Shown here in pieces: positions 16,284 through 24,865 of a stretch of DNA of 64,000 bases (the stretch's first letter is position 1; every line of letters begins with the position of its first letter). Below the pieces are notes generated by a model. The model was not told the DNA's origin, did not search any database, and saw nothing but the letters and a program-made list of their open reading frames with translations. The translations under genes and the position numbers were made by a program. The stretch covers positions 124,001-188,000 of the forward strand of contig SVGP01000001.1 of the NCBI GenBank assembly GCA_015056255.1. The letters are read 5' to 3'. This DNA is from Clostridiales bacterium (GTDB lineage: Bacteria > Bacillota > Clostridia > Christensenellales > Aristaeellaceae).

Positions 16284-16769
16284 TTACTTTTGAACAGCAA
16301 TCGCATAATCCAGCACAACATTTCCCGCTTCATCCGGCGCAGTAAAGCGCGGGCATTGATAGCGTTCGATGCACCAATCGTTTTCCTTTCGGATCAAATT
16401 CATTTCTTTAAGCTTCCCAAGGCACATTTCATGCGTTTCCATCGTGTAGAAATCGCTGCTGCCTTCTTTTCCGCAAAGGTAAACAACCGCAAAAACGGTA
16501 TCTTCAATCTGTGTTTTTTCAAAACCTTCCGGCGCTTCTGCATCCGGCGGAAAAAGCATGCCGATCCATCGCTCGGGCCTTCCATCAATGATTCGCACAG
16601 CGCCTAAAAACGCATCCTCATTAAAGGGATGGCGAGGCTGCTTTTCAAGCGCTGCGAACCAATCGTTCGCCCACCACTCGCCCCAATTCGGCGCGCCATC
16701 ATACCGTTTTCCAATCAATTGCGCCTTGGAGCAAGTTTGGATTTCAATATTTCGGATCGTTACGGGCAT
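16284..16769 (-). CDS. GyrI-like small-molecule-binding domain protein
   Basis: A 161-residue protein that resembles the GyrI/AraC effector-binding fold: opening strands VTIRNIEIQTCSKAQLIGKRY, a central DTVFAVVYLCG strand, and a late DWCIERYQCPRF followed by VLDYAIAVQK. Start chosen at the Met at 16769 because GAGGGG lies nine bases before it; a longer start would overlap the ThuA-like gene by 22 bases. Last gene of the minus-strand operon with ThuA-like and glycosidase genes. Such stand-alone domains may bind drugs or metabolites; function here is unknown. Confidence 0.65.
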   Translation of the reverse strand: MPVTIRNIEIQTCSKAQLIGKRYDGAPNWGEWWANDWFAALEKQPRHPFNEDAFLGAVRIIDGRPERWIGMLFPPDAEAPEGFEKTQIEDTVFAVVYLCGKEGSSDFYTMETHEMCLGKLKEMNLIRKENDWCIERYQCPRFTAPDEAGNVVLDYAIAVQK

Positions 16770-16786
16770 AGGCTTCATCCCCTCGT

Positions 16787-17443
16787 TTATCGTCTGAAAC
16801 CCGTCCACTCAATGCAGTTGACGAGCGCCTTTTTGAATCCTTCGTTTTGGAACACCAATATATTGTGTCCCGGTGTAAGCACGCACACGCGGCCCTTGCC
16901 CACTTCCCTTGCGATGCAGGCGGGCTGCTCTCCGGCGTGTGAGGTACCGGTCAAAACCACGTCGCCCTCCTCTTCCGTGCGCTCGATAAAGTAGTGCTCG
17001 TCCTGCTGGAGGATGAAATCAGTCAGTCCCTTGGCAATCGGGTGATCGGGCATGGCAATTTTCACTTCCACCGGGCACTGCTTCGGATGCTCGATAAAGC
17101 TTACGCCGAAAAGATCCGTCATTCCCGGACAATCTTCCTTTCGGAAGCTTGCGCCTGCGTGGAGGACGAAAAGACTTCCGCCCTCGCGCACATAGTCCCA
17201 GTATCCTTCAGGAGAAAGCAGCGTTACGCCGTCCTCAAACCACGGATGCTGATTGCCTGCAGTTAAGGAATTGCCCTTTGCGATGATGGTTTCGTCGTAC
17301 TTTTTAAGAAGATCGCCCGTCACAAAATCCTTCGCGTCCGAAACCAGGTCGATTTCATAGCCAAGATCGAGCAAAAACTCCATTCCGCGCAGGAGAATTT
17401 CCGAAGAATGCCAATAATCATCGGCGATCAAAAGAAGCTTCAT
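16787..17443 (-). CDS. ThuA-like (trehalose utilisation) protein
   Basis: A 218-residue protein with the class I glutamine-amidotransferase-like fold of the ThuA family: LLLIADDYWHSSEIL at the start, YDETIIAKG, YVREGGSLFVLHAGASF, HPIAKGLTDF, HYFIER and GKGRVCVLTPGHN. ThuA-type proteins act in disaccharide catabolism, often next to sugar oxidoreductases or glycosidases. Start at 17443 is preceded by TGAGGA; the longer start adds four residues. It is 13 bases behind the large glycosidase-like gene, supporting a joint role in carbohydrate use. Confidence 0.8.
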   Translation of the reverse strand: MKLLLIADDYWHSSEILLRGMEFLLDLGYEIDLVSDAKDFVTGDLLKKYDETIIAKGNSLTAGNQHPWFEDGVTLLSPEGYWDYVREGGSLFVLHAGASFRKEDCPGMTDLFGVSFIEHPKQCPVEVKIAMPDHPIAKGLTDFILQQDEHYFIERTEEEGDVVLTGTSHAGEQPACIAREVGKGRVCVLTPGHNILVFQNEGFKKALVNCIEWTGFRR

Positions 17444-17456
17444 CTTATTCCTCATT

Positions 17457-20291
17457 TCAGGCGTACACGCCGATGAATTTATTCACCATGTCCTCGGTGA
17501 CTTCAAGGGTAATCACGCCGTTTTCAACCTTTACTTCGGCAGGGTGATCCGCGTCGATCAGGCCGTATTGGCAGTATCCGGCCTTGGCGTTTTCAAAGCC
17601 CTTGGGCGCGGGCACGGTAAACACGCCGACTCTGTCAGCCTTTAAAAGCATGAGCGCGGACAGTTCATCCGAAATGCGTTTTTTCTCCATGAGGGTAAAC
17701 ATGAACTTGGCATTTTCGGAATAAAGCGTGTATTCTTTGCCGTCTACAATGATGCCGCGGGTGTTTTCTCCCGCAAAGCCCAAAAGGCAGCCGCATTCGC
17801 CCATGCGGAACGTTACGCAGCCTTCGCCCTTGTAGGAAACGGTCTTGCCCAGAATGACTTCATTGTCAAGCTCGATGTCGTACGGCGGAAGCTCGCGGCC
17901 TTCAAGCAGACGCTTGTCCTCTTCCTCATCGCGGAAGAAGCTTCCGTACCAGTCCTCCTGGAAGGTGCGGTAGTGGTTGGCGACGGCAATCGCGCCGTTT
18001 TCAAACACGTTCATGATATAGCGGCTGCTTTCCGGGCGGGAACGCTTTTCAAGGCTGTTTTCGCCGTATGCGCCGAGTGATGAAAGAATGTCAAAGAGGG
18101 TGGAAACATCCTTTCCCGTGGAAACGGACTGGTCGTCCCTCGGGCGGAAGCCGAGATAGCACATGCATCCAAGGCCGCGCTTTGCAACTGCGCCAACAGG
18201 CATGCCGTCGACGGCTGCGATCACCTGAGCGTCGTCCACTTCAATGGGATAGACATAGTCCGGCAGCAGACCGGTTCTGATTTCCATGGGATCGATGCCC
18301 TTGAGCGCGCCTTCGAAGCATACGAATTTGTCCTCCATCTGAAGGCCCTCGCCAAGGGAAGCAACCTTCTTAAGGCCGAAAGTTTCAAGGAATTCCTTGA
18401 CGCAGGCTTTGCCGGTCTCAAAGGAAAGCGCAGCCGGGCCCGCCCAGATGACCTTGCCGCCCGCAAAAGCGAACTTGATCAGCATGGCGAGGGTCACTTC
18501 GTCCACAAACGGCTCAAACAGCGCAACCACCGCGCGGTATTTTTTGCCGTTTACGTGCAAAAGTCCGTCGTCTGTGGGCGTGGCGTTTTGAATCAGCTTT
18601 TCTTCGGTAATATAGTCGCAGTAGCCGTACTGAACCATCCAGCTGCCGAAGCGCTCCTCGGCATAGTTCAGCTCGGTCGGATAAAGCACAAGTACGTCCG
18701 ACAGACGCGTTCTCAGATTCTGAACCAGCGTGTGATCATCGATTCTGTACGCTGTTCCATATACGTTTCCAACGGCGGTGAAGCGGTCGATCACAGGCTT
18801 GGGCGAACCCCAGCTGGCGCAGTAGGCATGCTCAAAGGGGTTGAGCGTTCCAAGAGACGCTGCGAATGCCTGCGCATAGTAGTTTCTGTCGGTATTGCCA
18901 CCCTCGGGATGGTCGGTGCCGGAGCCGGACAAAAATTCGTTCCAGCGGAAATAGTCGCCGCAGGCGGACATGTTTTCGCGGATCGTGGATGACCAGACAT
19001 AGGGCTTATCGTAATCATAGCGGCAGATTTCGCGCCGGTTGGCCTGGGAGAATGCAAAATCGTCTGCGAAATGGTCGCAGGTCGGGCTTTCCTGCCACGT
19101 GGCGTGGGCAAGGGTCATGATGGGAGAACCGAACAGCGATTCGGCGTAGGCCTTTCCTTCATTGGCCAGATCCACGATGCGGCGGGACAGCATTTCAAAA
19201 TAGCGCTTTCTGAAAAGAACAGTCTTGTAAACGCCGTCTTTTCCGTCCGCCATCAGGTGATTTCTAAATGTGCCGTCCTCGTGCTGGGTGTAGGCAAAAT
19301 ACACCATGTATTTAAGGAAATCATTGTATTCCTTTCCGAAGCGGGACGCGTATTCCTTGATCAGGGAATCGGTCACATAGCGGGTCTTGATCTCGGTGGG
19401 GCCGAAATGCTCTTCAAGATCCCAGTCAAACTGAATGTGCATTTCATCGGAATAAAAGCCGCTGAACGCAACGCCCAGTTCGTTGTATTTGTCCATGATG
19501 CCCTTTACAAAGTCAATGGCGTCGGGCGTGAAGTAATCCTGCTCGGGAGTCGCGTATTCGATCACGATGAGCACGCGCTTTTTGTCCGCATTCGTCTTTC
19601 CGAAAACGCGGATTAAATCATAGCTGTAGCCGCTGCCGGTTACAACAGTAGTGTTTTCCTTTTCCTCAAACTGCGCGGTGTCTGAAATGTCGACGATGTT
19701 TTCAAAATCGACCACAAAATCGCGTCCGTTCATGTGGACGGCTTCATCGAAGGCTACCGCCATGATGCGATTCAACTTCAGCTGAATCGGGCCTTTGTTG
19801 TTGTACCACTGCTTTTGACGACGGCATGTGATTTCGTATGCGCCGTCAGAAATTGCACATTCTTCCATCTGCCAGGTGTAGCCGATATCGTCGTGGCGCT
19901 TGGCATAGCCGCCGCCCACGTCCAGAGGCGAAAGCGCAGACGCGCCGAAGGCCATGCCGTATTTTTTCGCGCTTTCACAAATCACCTTGTAGGCGCGCAT
20001 GGTTAACTCGTCATCCGGGTAATTCTCGCGCTTGGAGCCGCCGAAGAAGAAGTCGTAGGACACCTCAACGCGCGTGCAGCCGCGATCATACGCGTCCTTC
20101 ATGAAGGAGTTGAGCGTGGTGCCGGGCGGGTAAATGCCCTTTTTTTCGCCGGAAAATCCGCGCTCTTCGTCATCATAGAGCGGAAGATCCGGGTTGTCGG
20201 CGATGCGTGCAAGCTGCTTTTCGTCCGTCAGGATCAGTGTGGTGTGTCTGTCGCCTAAGCGAAACACGCCTTCGTTCTTAATGATGCGCAT
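17457..20291 (-). CDS. Large putative glycoside hydrolase
   Basis: A 944-residue cytoplasmic protein (no signal). The N-terminal half looks like a TIM barrel of the GH-A type (PPGTTLNSFMKDAY, TRVEVSYDFFFGG, AFSGFYSDEMHIQFDW with a plausible catalytic Glu, TLAHATWQESPT). Residues about 560-680 resemble the beta-galactosidase trimerisation/GATase-like domain (GLLHVNGKKYRAVVALFEPF, AFAGGKVIWAGP), and the C-terminal part is beta-rich. The arrangement recalls GH42-related or GH-A enzymes, but I cannot assign a family number. It is first in an operon with ThuA-like and GyrI-like genes behind its own promoter with a palindrome. Confidence 0.65.
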   Translation of the reverse strand: MRIIKNEGVFRLGDRHTTLILTDEKQLARIADNPDLPLYDDEERGFSGEKKGIYPPGTTLNSFMKDAYDRGCTRVEVSYDFFFGGSKRENYPDDELTMRAYKVICESAKKYGMAFGASALSPLDVGGGYAKRHDDIGYTWQMEECAISDGAYEITCRRQKQWYNNKGPIQLKLNRIMAVAFDEAVHMNGRDFVVDFENIVDISDTAQFEEKENTTVVTGSGYSYDLIRVFGKTNADKKRVLIVIEYATPEQDYFTPDAIDFVKGIMDKYNELGVAFSGFYSDEMHIQFDWDLEEHFGPTEIKTRYVTDSLIKEYASRFGKEYNDFLKYMVYFAYTQHEDGTFRNHLMADGKDGVYKTVLFRKRYFEMLSRRIVDLANEGKAYAESLFGSPIMTLAHATWQESPTCDHFADDFAFSQANRREICRYDYDKPYVWSSTIRENMSACGDYFRWNEFLSGSGTDHPEGGNTDRNYYAQAFAASLGTLNPFEHAYCASWGSPKPVIDRFTAVGNVYGTAYRIDDHTLVQNLRTRLSDVLVLYPTELNYAEERFGSWMVQYGYCDYITEEKLIQNATPTDDGLLHVNGKKYRAVVALFEPFVDEVTLAMLIKFAFAGGKVIWAGPAALSFETGKACVKEFLETFGLKKVASLGEGLQMEDKFVCFEGALKGIDPMEIRTGLLPDYVYPIEVDDAQVIAAVDGMPVGAVAKRGLGCMCYLGFRPRDDQSVSTGKDVSTLFDILSSLGAYGENSLEKRSRPESSRYIMNVFENGAIAVANHYRTFQEDWYGSFFRDEEEDKRLLEGRELPPYDIELDNEVILGKTVSYKGEGCVTFRMGECGCLLGFAGENTRGIIVDGKEYTLYSENAKFMFTLMEKKRISDELSALMLLKADRVGVFTVPAPKGFENAKAGYCQYGLIDADHPAEVKVENGVITLEVTEDMVNKFIGVYA

Positions 20292-20324
20292 AAGTTTCCT
20301 CCATTATCATAAAAGTTTGTATAG

Positions 20325-20353
20325 ATTATATACGTAACGCATTCAAAATGCAA
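20325..20353 (-). promoter_or_regulatory. Promoter with palindrome for the glycosidase operon
   Basis: On the minus strand TTGCAT (20353-20348), 17-base spacer, TATAAT (20330-20325). A 13-base palindrome GCATTCAAAATGC (20339-20351) overlaps the -35 box and spacer and could be a repressor operator. Confidence 0.65.
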
Positions 20354-20450
20354 TATATTTGTACATATGTTTAAATGCAAAATTATCACATCGAAATTTG
20401 TTCATTCGGACAGTAGACCCGAATACTGTCATAAATATACCCAAAAATCC

Positions 20451-20480
20451 TTGACAGAAACCGCCAAAAAGGCGTATATT
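20451..20480 (+). promoter_or_regulatory. Possible comB promoter
   Basis: TTGACA (20451-20456), 18-base spacer, TATATT (20475-20480). The implied start lies almost at the Shine-Dalgarno CGGAGGG, giving a very short leader, so it may not be the real one. Confidence 0.4.
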
Positions 20481-20499
20481 TCCACCCGGAGGGATCGAG

Positions 20500-21231
20500 A
20501 TGAAACTGGATGTATACGCAACGATTGCAGATGTAAAAAAAGAGGATCTACCCAGCGCGGACGCAGTCGTGATTGACGTGCTGAGAATGACTTCAACCGT
20601 GACAAACGCGCTTGAAAACGGCGCTGAAAAAATAAAGCTCATCGGAAAAGAAGACGAAGCCAGACGGTTTTCCAAACAGGAAAACGCGCTTCTGGGCGGC
20701 GAAAGAGGCGGCGTAAAGCTCAGCGGCTTTGCCTTTGGAAATTCGCCCCTTGAATACACGCGCGAAAAAGCGGAAAACCAAAAAATCGTCATGACCACAA
20801 CCAACGGCGCACGCGCAGCGGAAGCGGCAATGGACGCAAAAAGCGTTCGGCTGTGCTCGTTTATAAACGTTTCAAATGTTGCCAGCCATTTGAAAAACAG
20901 CCCCCATGTAATCATCCTCTGCGCAGGCACCCACGACGCATTCTCCTTGGATGACTGCCTCTGCGCGGGCGCGCTTGCAGAAAGCCTGAACGCGGAACAG
21001 GAAAACGACCTTGCCATCGCCATGCGGCTTTTGTATGCGGCGCATGAAAATGATCTCCAAGCTGCGCTGAAGTCAACAAAGCACTACAAATACCTTGAGT
21101 CCATCGGCTTTACAGATGATCTCAATTTTTGCCTTCGGAAGGACACGCATGCCTGCGTTCCCATTATGGACCAGGACGGGTGGTTCGAGAATGAAAAAAA
21201 TAAACGTCTGCATGATTCATGCATATCATGA
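20500..21231 (+). CDS. comB: ComB-family 2-phosphosulfolactate phosphatase
   Basis: A 243-residue protein with the ComB blocks VIDVLRMTSTVTNALENGA, LLGGERGGVKLSGFAFGNSP, MTTTNGARAAEAA, and ILCAGTHDAFSLDDCLCAGA, where acidic residues bind Mg2+. The founding member hydrolyses 2-phosphosulfolactate in coenzyme M synthesis; many bacteria without coenzyme M carry a homologue whose substrate is not settled. No comA, comC or sulfolactate genes are nearby. The family is sure, the physiological substrate is not. Confidence 0.85.
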   Translation: MKLDVYATIADVKKEDLPSADAVVIDVLRMTSTVTNALENGAEKIKLIGKEDEARRFSKQENALLGGERGGVKLSGFAFGNSPLEYTREKAENQKIVMTTTNGARAAEAAMDAKSVRLCSFINVSNVASHLKNSPHVIILCAGTHDAFSLDDCLCAGALAESLNAEQENDLAIAMRLLYAAHENDLQAALKSTKHYKYLESIGFTDDLNFCLRKDTHACVPIMDQDGWFENEKNKRLHDSCIS

Positions 21232-21254
21232 ACTGAACTTCTAAATCATAAGAA

Positions 21255-21345
21255 TGCGCGGGCGGTCAATGACCGCCCCTACAGGATGGTCATGCAACTA
21301 TCATTAACTGTAGGGGCGATCATTGATCGCCCGCACTGACTTTAT
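21255..21345 (+). repeat. Paired palindromic repeat, copy D
   Basis: Unit 1 has core GGCGGTCAATGACCGCC then CCTACA; unit 2, inverted, is TGTAGGGGCG with core GATCATTGATC then GCCCGCACTGACTTTATGG. Same design as copy A. Confidence 0.85.
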
Positions 21346-21476
21346 GGATCCCTTCCTTTTCATAAATTCCGTGTTCTCCGCCTTAAATTTTCGATATCTC
21401 TTTTCTTTCGCATTTTTGTGGTGTATAATATAGAATAGCAATTTATGCATTCAGCGTAATATAGGGGGAATTGATC

Positions 21477-22490
21477 ATGGAAAACAATCAGGCGCCCAAA
21501 AAACGCATCTTCTCCGGCATTCAGCCGACGGGCAATCTGACGCTTGGCAACTATATCGGCGCACTGCGCAATTTTAAGCTTCTGGAAAATGAATACGACT
21601 GCCTCTATTCCATTGTTGACCTGCACGCCATCACCGTTCGCCAGAACCCCGCCGAGCTTCGCAAGGCCTGCCTTCGCACGATGGCGATCTTCCTGGCCAG
21701 CGGCCTGGATCCCGAAAAAAACATCATTTATTTCCAGAGCCAGGCGCCCCAGCATGCAGAGCTTGGCTGGATTTTAGACTGCTTCACCTATATGGGCGAG
21801 CTTTCCCGTATGACCCAGTTCAAGGACAAAAGCGCAAAGCACGCCGACAACATCAACTGCGGCCTGTTTGCCTATCCCACGCTCATGGCGGCGGACATTC
21901 TTCTGTACATGACGGATCTGGTTCCGATCGGCGCGGATCAGAAGCAGCACCTGGAGCTTGCACGCGATCTGGCTCAGAGATTCAACGCCATTTACGGCGA
22001 CGTATTCGTCGTGCCCGAGCCCTACATTCCCAAGGTCGGCGCGCGCGTCATGAGCCTTCAGGAGCCCACGCGCAAAATGAGCAAGTCCGACCCCGAGGAC
22101 ACCTACATCGCAATTCTCGACAAACCCGAAATTATCCGAAAGAAAATGCGCCGCGCCGTTACAGACAGCGACAATATGGTGCGTTTTGATCCCGAAAACC
22201 ACGCGGGCATTTCCAACCTCATGTCCATCATGAGCGCGTTGACCGGAAAAACCATGGACGAAATCACAAACGAATACGACGGACGCGGCTACGGCGTATT
22301 CAAGGATGCGGTGGCCGACGCGGTCATCAGCGTGCTTGAACCCATCCAGAAGGAATACGACCGCATTTCCGCCGACAAGGCATACCTTGAATCCGTCATG
22401 GTGGATGGGCGCGAGCGCGCGCAGTCCATCGCCTACAGAACCATGCTCAAGGTTCGCAAAAAGGTCGGCCTTGCGCCCATGAAGCTGTAA
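21477..22490 (+). CDS. trpS: Tryptophanyl-tRNA synthetase
   Basis: A 337-residue class Ic synthetase, normal for bacterial TrpS. It shows IFSGIQPTGNLTLGNYIGA (HIGH equivalent), SIVDLHAIT, CGLFAYPTLMAADIL, VPIGADQKQHLELARD, and KMSKS in RKMSKSDPED. ATG 21477 is seven bases after GGGGGA; an upstream TTG gives two extra residues. A TATAAT at 21424-21429 is a likely -10 box with a poor -35. No T-box leader is visible upstream, in contrast to cysS. folC follows after 21 bases. Confidence 0.97.
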   Translation: MENNQAPKKRIFSGIQPTGNLTLGNYIGALRNFKLLENEYDCLYSIVDLHAITVRQNPAELRKACLRTMAIFLASGLDPEKNIIYFQSQAPQHAELGWILDCFTYMGELSRMTQFKDKSAKHADNINCGLFAYPTLMAADILLYMTDLVPIGADQKQHLELARDLAQRFNAIYGDVFVVPEPYIPKVGARVMSLQEPTRKMSKSDPEDTYIAILDKPEIIRKKMRRAVTDSDNMVRFDPENHAGISNLMSIMSALTGKTMDEITNEYDGRGYGVFKDAVADAVISVLEPIQKEYDRISADKAYLESVMVDGRERAQSIAYRTMLKVRKKVGLAPMKL

Positions 22491-22511
22491 ACAAAAAGAA
22501 GGTTAGTGCAT

Positions 22512-23786
22512 ATGACGCGTTTTGAATCCGCCCAAGCCGCCGCCGACTGGATCAACGGCGCGCGCTGGAAGGGCGAAAAAAACGGCCTTGAAAATACCAG
22601 GGCGCTTTTAGCCGCCCTTGATCATCCGGAAAACAAAATGGGGCGCATCATCCATGTCGCGGGCACGAACGGCAAAGGCTCGACCTGCGCCATGATCGAT
22701 AAGGCGCTTAGAAGCTGCAGCTATAAAGTGGGGCTTTTCACATCCCCCTACCTTTGCGCCTTCAACGAGCGCATTCGCTTAAACGGCGCGCCGATTCCGG
22801 ATGAGGATCTTATTGATATCGCATCCCGCGTCCGCGAGGCAGCGGAAGGACTTTTGTCCGCCGGCGTTTACGCCACGACCTTTGAAATTCTGACCGCCTG
22901 CGCGTGCCTTTATTATGCAGAACAAAAGGCCGACTTTTCCGTAATGGAGGTCGGCATGGGCGGGCGTCTGGATTCCACAAACGTGCTTACGCCCGATGTG
23001 TGCGCCATCGCCATGATCGGCATGGACCACATGTCTCGCCTCGGAAACACGCTTTCTGAAATTGCCGCCGAAAAGGCAGGTATCATGAAAACCGGCGTTC
23101 CGGCAGTGGTCCTTACGCAGGACGAAAGCGTGATGCGCGTGTTTCGAGAAACCGCCCGCAGCATGCGAACGCCCCTTTTCGAAACGGGCGTGATTCACAA
23201 GCTCCATCAGGACAGAAACGGCTTTGAAATCGCCGTCGAGCTTCCGACGAGCGGCTTTACGCGCGTGAAGGGCAATCTTCCCGGCGCGCATCAGGAGAAA
23301 AATGCAGCGATCGCAGTAAATGTGCTCGACCGGCTGGGCATCAACATGCAAAAGGCGATTTCGGGCATTGAAAAGGCGATCTGGCCGGGCAGACTCGAAT
23401 GGGTGGAAAACGTTTTGATCGACGGCGCGCACAACCCGCAGGGCGCGCATGCGCTCAAAAGCTATCTGGACGCGTATGTGCCCGAAAGGCCCGTCGTACT
23501 TTTAACCGGCATGATGCAGGACAAGCAGGTGGATGCCTGCGCGTCGATCTTTAAAGAATTTGCAGATTATGTCGTCACCACAAACGTCAACTGGCCCCGC
23601 GCGGTTCATGCCCAGGAGCTTAAAAACTACTACAAAAACGCCATGGCGTTTGACACGGTGGAAAGCGCGCTCAAACACGCGCGCGGCCTTGCAGGCAAGG
23701 ACGGCGTCGTGGTATGCGCCGGCAGCATTTATCTTGCGGGAGACGTGAGGAACCTTCTGCTCCCTGAGGATAAAGGCTTTCTGTAA
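22512..23786 (+). CDS. folC: Dihydrofolate/folylpolyglutamate synthase
   Basis: ATP-dependent ligase adding glutamate to folates. The 424-residue protein has the Mur-ligase-type P-loop HVAGTNGKGST, FTSPYLCAFNERIRLNG, MEVGMGGRLDSTNVL, the IGMDHMSRLGNTLSEIAAEKAGIMK block with the carbamylated Lys region, and WPGRLEWVENVLIDGAHNP. ATG 22512 is preceded by AGAAGG at normal distance. Probably co-transcribed with trpS. Confidence 0.95.
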   Translation: MTRFESAQAAADWINGARWKGEKNGLENTRALLAALDHPENKMGRIIHVAGTNGKGSTCAMIDKALRSCSYKVGLFTSPYLCAFNERIRLNGAPIPDEDLIDIASRVREAAEGLLSAGVYATTFEILTACACLYYAEQKADFSVMEVGMGGRLDSTNVLTPDVCAIAMIGMDHMSRLGNTLSEIAAEKAGIMKTGVPAVVLTQDESVMRVFRETARSMRTPLFETGVIHKLHQDRNGFEIAVELPTSGFTRVKGNLPGAHQEKNAAIAVNVLDRLGINMQKAISGIEKAIWPGRLEWVENVLIDGAHNPQGAHALKSYLDAYVPERPVVLLTGMMQDKQVDACASIFKEFADYVVTTNVNWPRAVHAQELKNYYKNAMAFDTVESALKHARGLAGKDGVVVCAGSIYLAGDVRNLLLPEDKGFL

Positions 23787-23790
23787 GGAA

Positions 23791-23870
23791 AGCGGGAAGC
23801 GAAACGCCTCCCCTACAAGGCGAATAAAGCGTATCGTTTCAATCGTAGGGGACGGGTTTCCCGTCCCGCG
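23791..23870 (+). repeat. Paired palindromic repeat, copy E
   Basis: GCGGGAAGCGAAACGCCTCC then CCTACA, and an inverted TCGTAGGGGACGGG unit with core ACGGGTTTCCCGT then CCCGCG, between folC and rsmH. Confidence 0.8.
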
Positions 23871-23909
23871 TATTCCGTATCTCTATCGATTTAAAAAGGA
23901 ACGGATCAA

Positions 23910-24860
23910 ATGACGGAGTTTATCCATAAATCAGTGCTTCTGAATGAGTGCATCGAGGGGCTTTCAATCAAGCCCGACGGCATTTATGTCGACGGAACGC
24001 TGGGCGGCGGCGGGCATTCAAGCGAGATTTTAAAGCGTCTCACGACCGGCCGCCTGATCGGCATCGACCGCGACATGGACGCCATCCGCGCGGCGACCAA
24101 AAAGCTTTTGACCGTGTGCCCGGGAAAGGAAGAAAATTTTACGCTCCTTCACGGGAACTTTCACGATGCGAAATCACTTTTAAGCGAAATCGGCATCGAG
24201 AAAGTAGACGGCGTACTCCTTGACCTCGGCGTTTCCAGTTATCAATTGGACGCGCGGGAAAGGGGCTTTTCGTATCACGACGACGCGCCCCTTGACATGC
24301 GCATGGACGCAAGCCAGCCCTTCAGCGCAAAGGACATCGTAAACACATGGGACGAAAAGGATCTAAGCCGCATTTTCCGCGATTACGGCGAGGAAAACTG
24401 GGCGGTTCAGATCGCGCACGTGATTACAGACAGGCGCAAACTGTCCCCCATCGAAACCACGAGCCAGCTTGTTCACATCATCGATGCGGCGATCCCCAAA
24501 AAGTTCCGCGCGAAGGACAATTCCCACCCCGCGCGGCGCACCTTTCAGGCTTTAAGAATTGCTGTAAACGATGAGCTTGAGCCGCTCACGCCTGCGATCA
24601 ACGATTTTGTGGATCTTTTAAATCCGCAGGGGCGCATCTGCGTAATCGCGTTTCACTCCCTTGAAGACAGGCTCGTCAAAAACGCGTATCAGACGCTTTT
24701 CAATCCCTGCACATGCCCGAAGCAGTTTCCCGTTTGCGTATGCGGAAAAAAGCCGCTTGTCAAAATCATCACCCGAAAGCCCATTGTTTCGGGCGAAGAG
24801 GAGCTTAAAGAAAATCCGCGCGCGCGCAGCGCGACGCTCAGGATTGCCGAAAGGATATAA
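23910..24860 (+). CDS. rsmH: 16S rRNA m4C1402 methyltransferase RsmH
   Basis: Methylates N4 of C1402 in helix 44 of 16S rRNA, at the P-site side of the decoding centre. The 316 residues show [13 protein letters not shown], the SAM site [24 protein letters not shown], the [12 protein letters not shown] block, [15 protein letters not shown], and [10 protein letters not shown]. RsmH (MraW) normally sits in the division/cell-wall cluster beside mraZ and ftsL; here it begins an operon of RNA-modification genes (tgt, Arm-like methyltransferase, rsmI) with a gap of five bases to the next gene. Shine-Dalgarno is AAAAGGA. Confidence 0.97.
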   Translation: MTEFIHKSVLLNECIEGLSIKPDGIYVDGTLGGGGHSSEILKRLTTGRLIGIDRDMDAIRAATKKLLTVCPGKEENFTLLHGNFHDAKSLLSEIGIEKVDGVLLDLGVSSYQLDARERGFSYHDDAPLDMRMDASQPFSAKDIVNTWDEKDLSRIFRDYGEENWAVQIAHVITDRRKLSPIETTSQLVHIIDAAIPKKFRAKDNSHPARRTFQALRIAVNDELEPLTPAINDFVDLLNPQGRICVIAFHSLEDRLVKNAYQTLFNPCTCPKQFPVCVCGKKPLVKIITRKPIVSGEEELKENPRARSATLRIAERI

Positions 24861-24865
24861 CCTTC

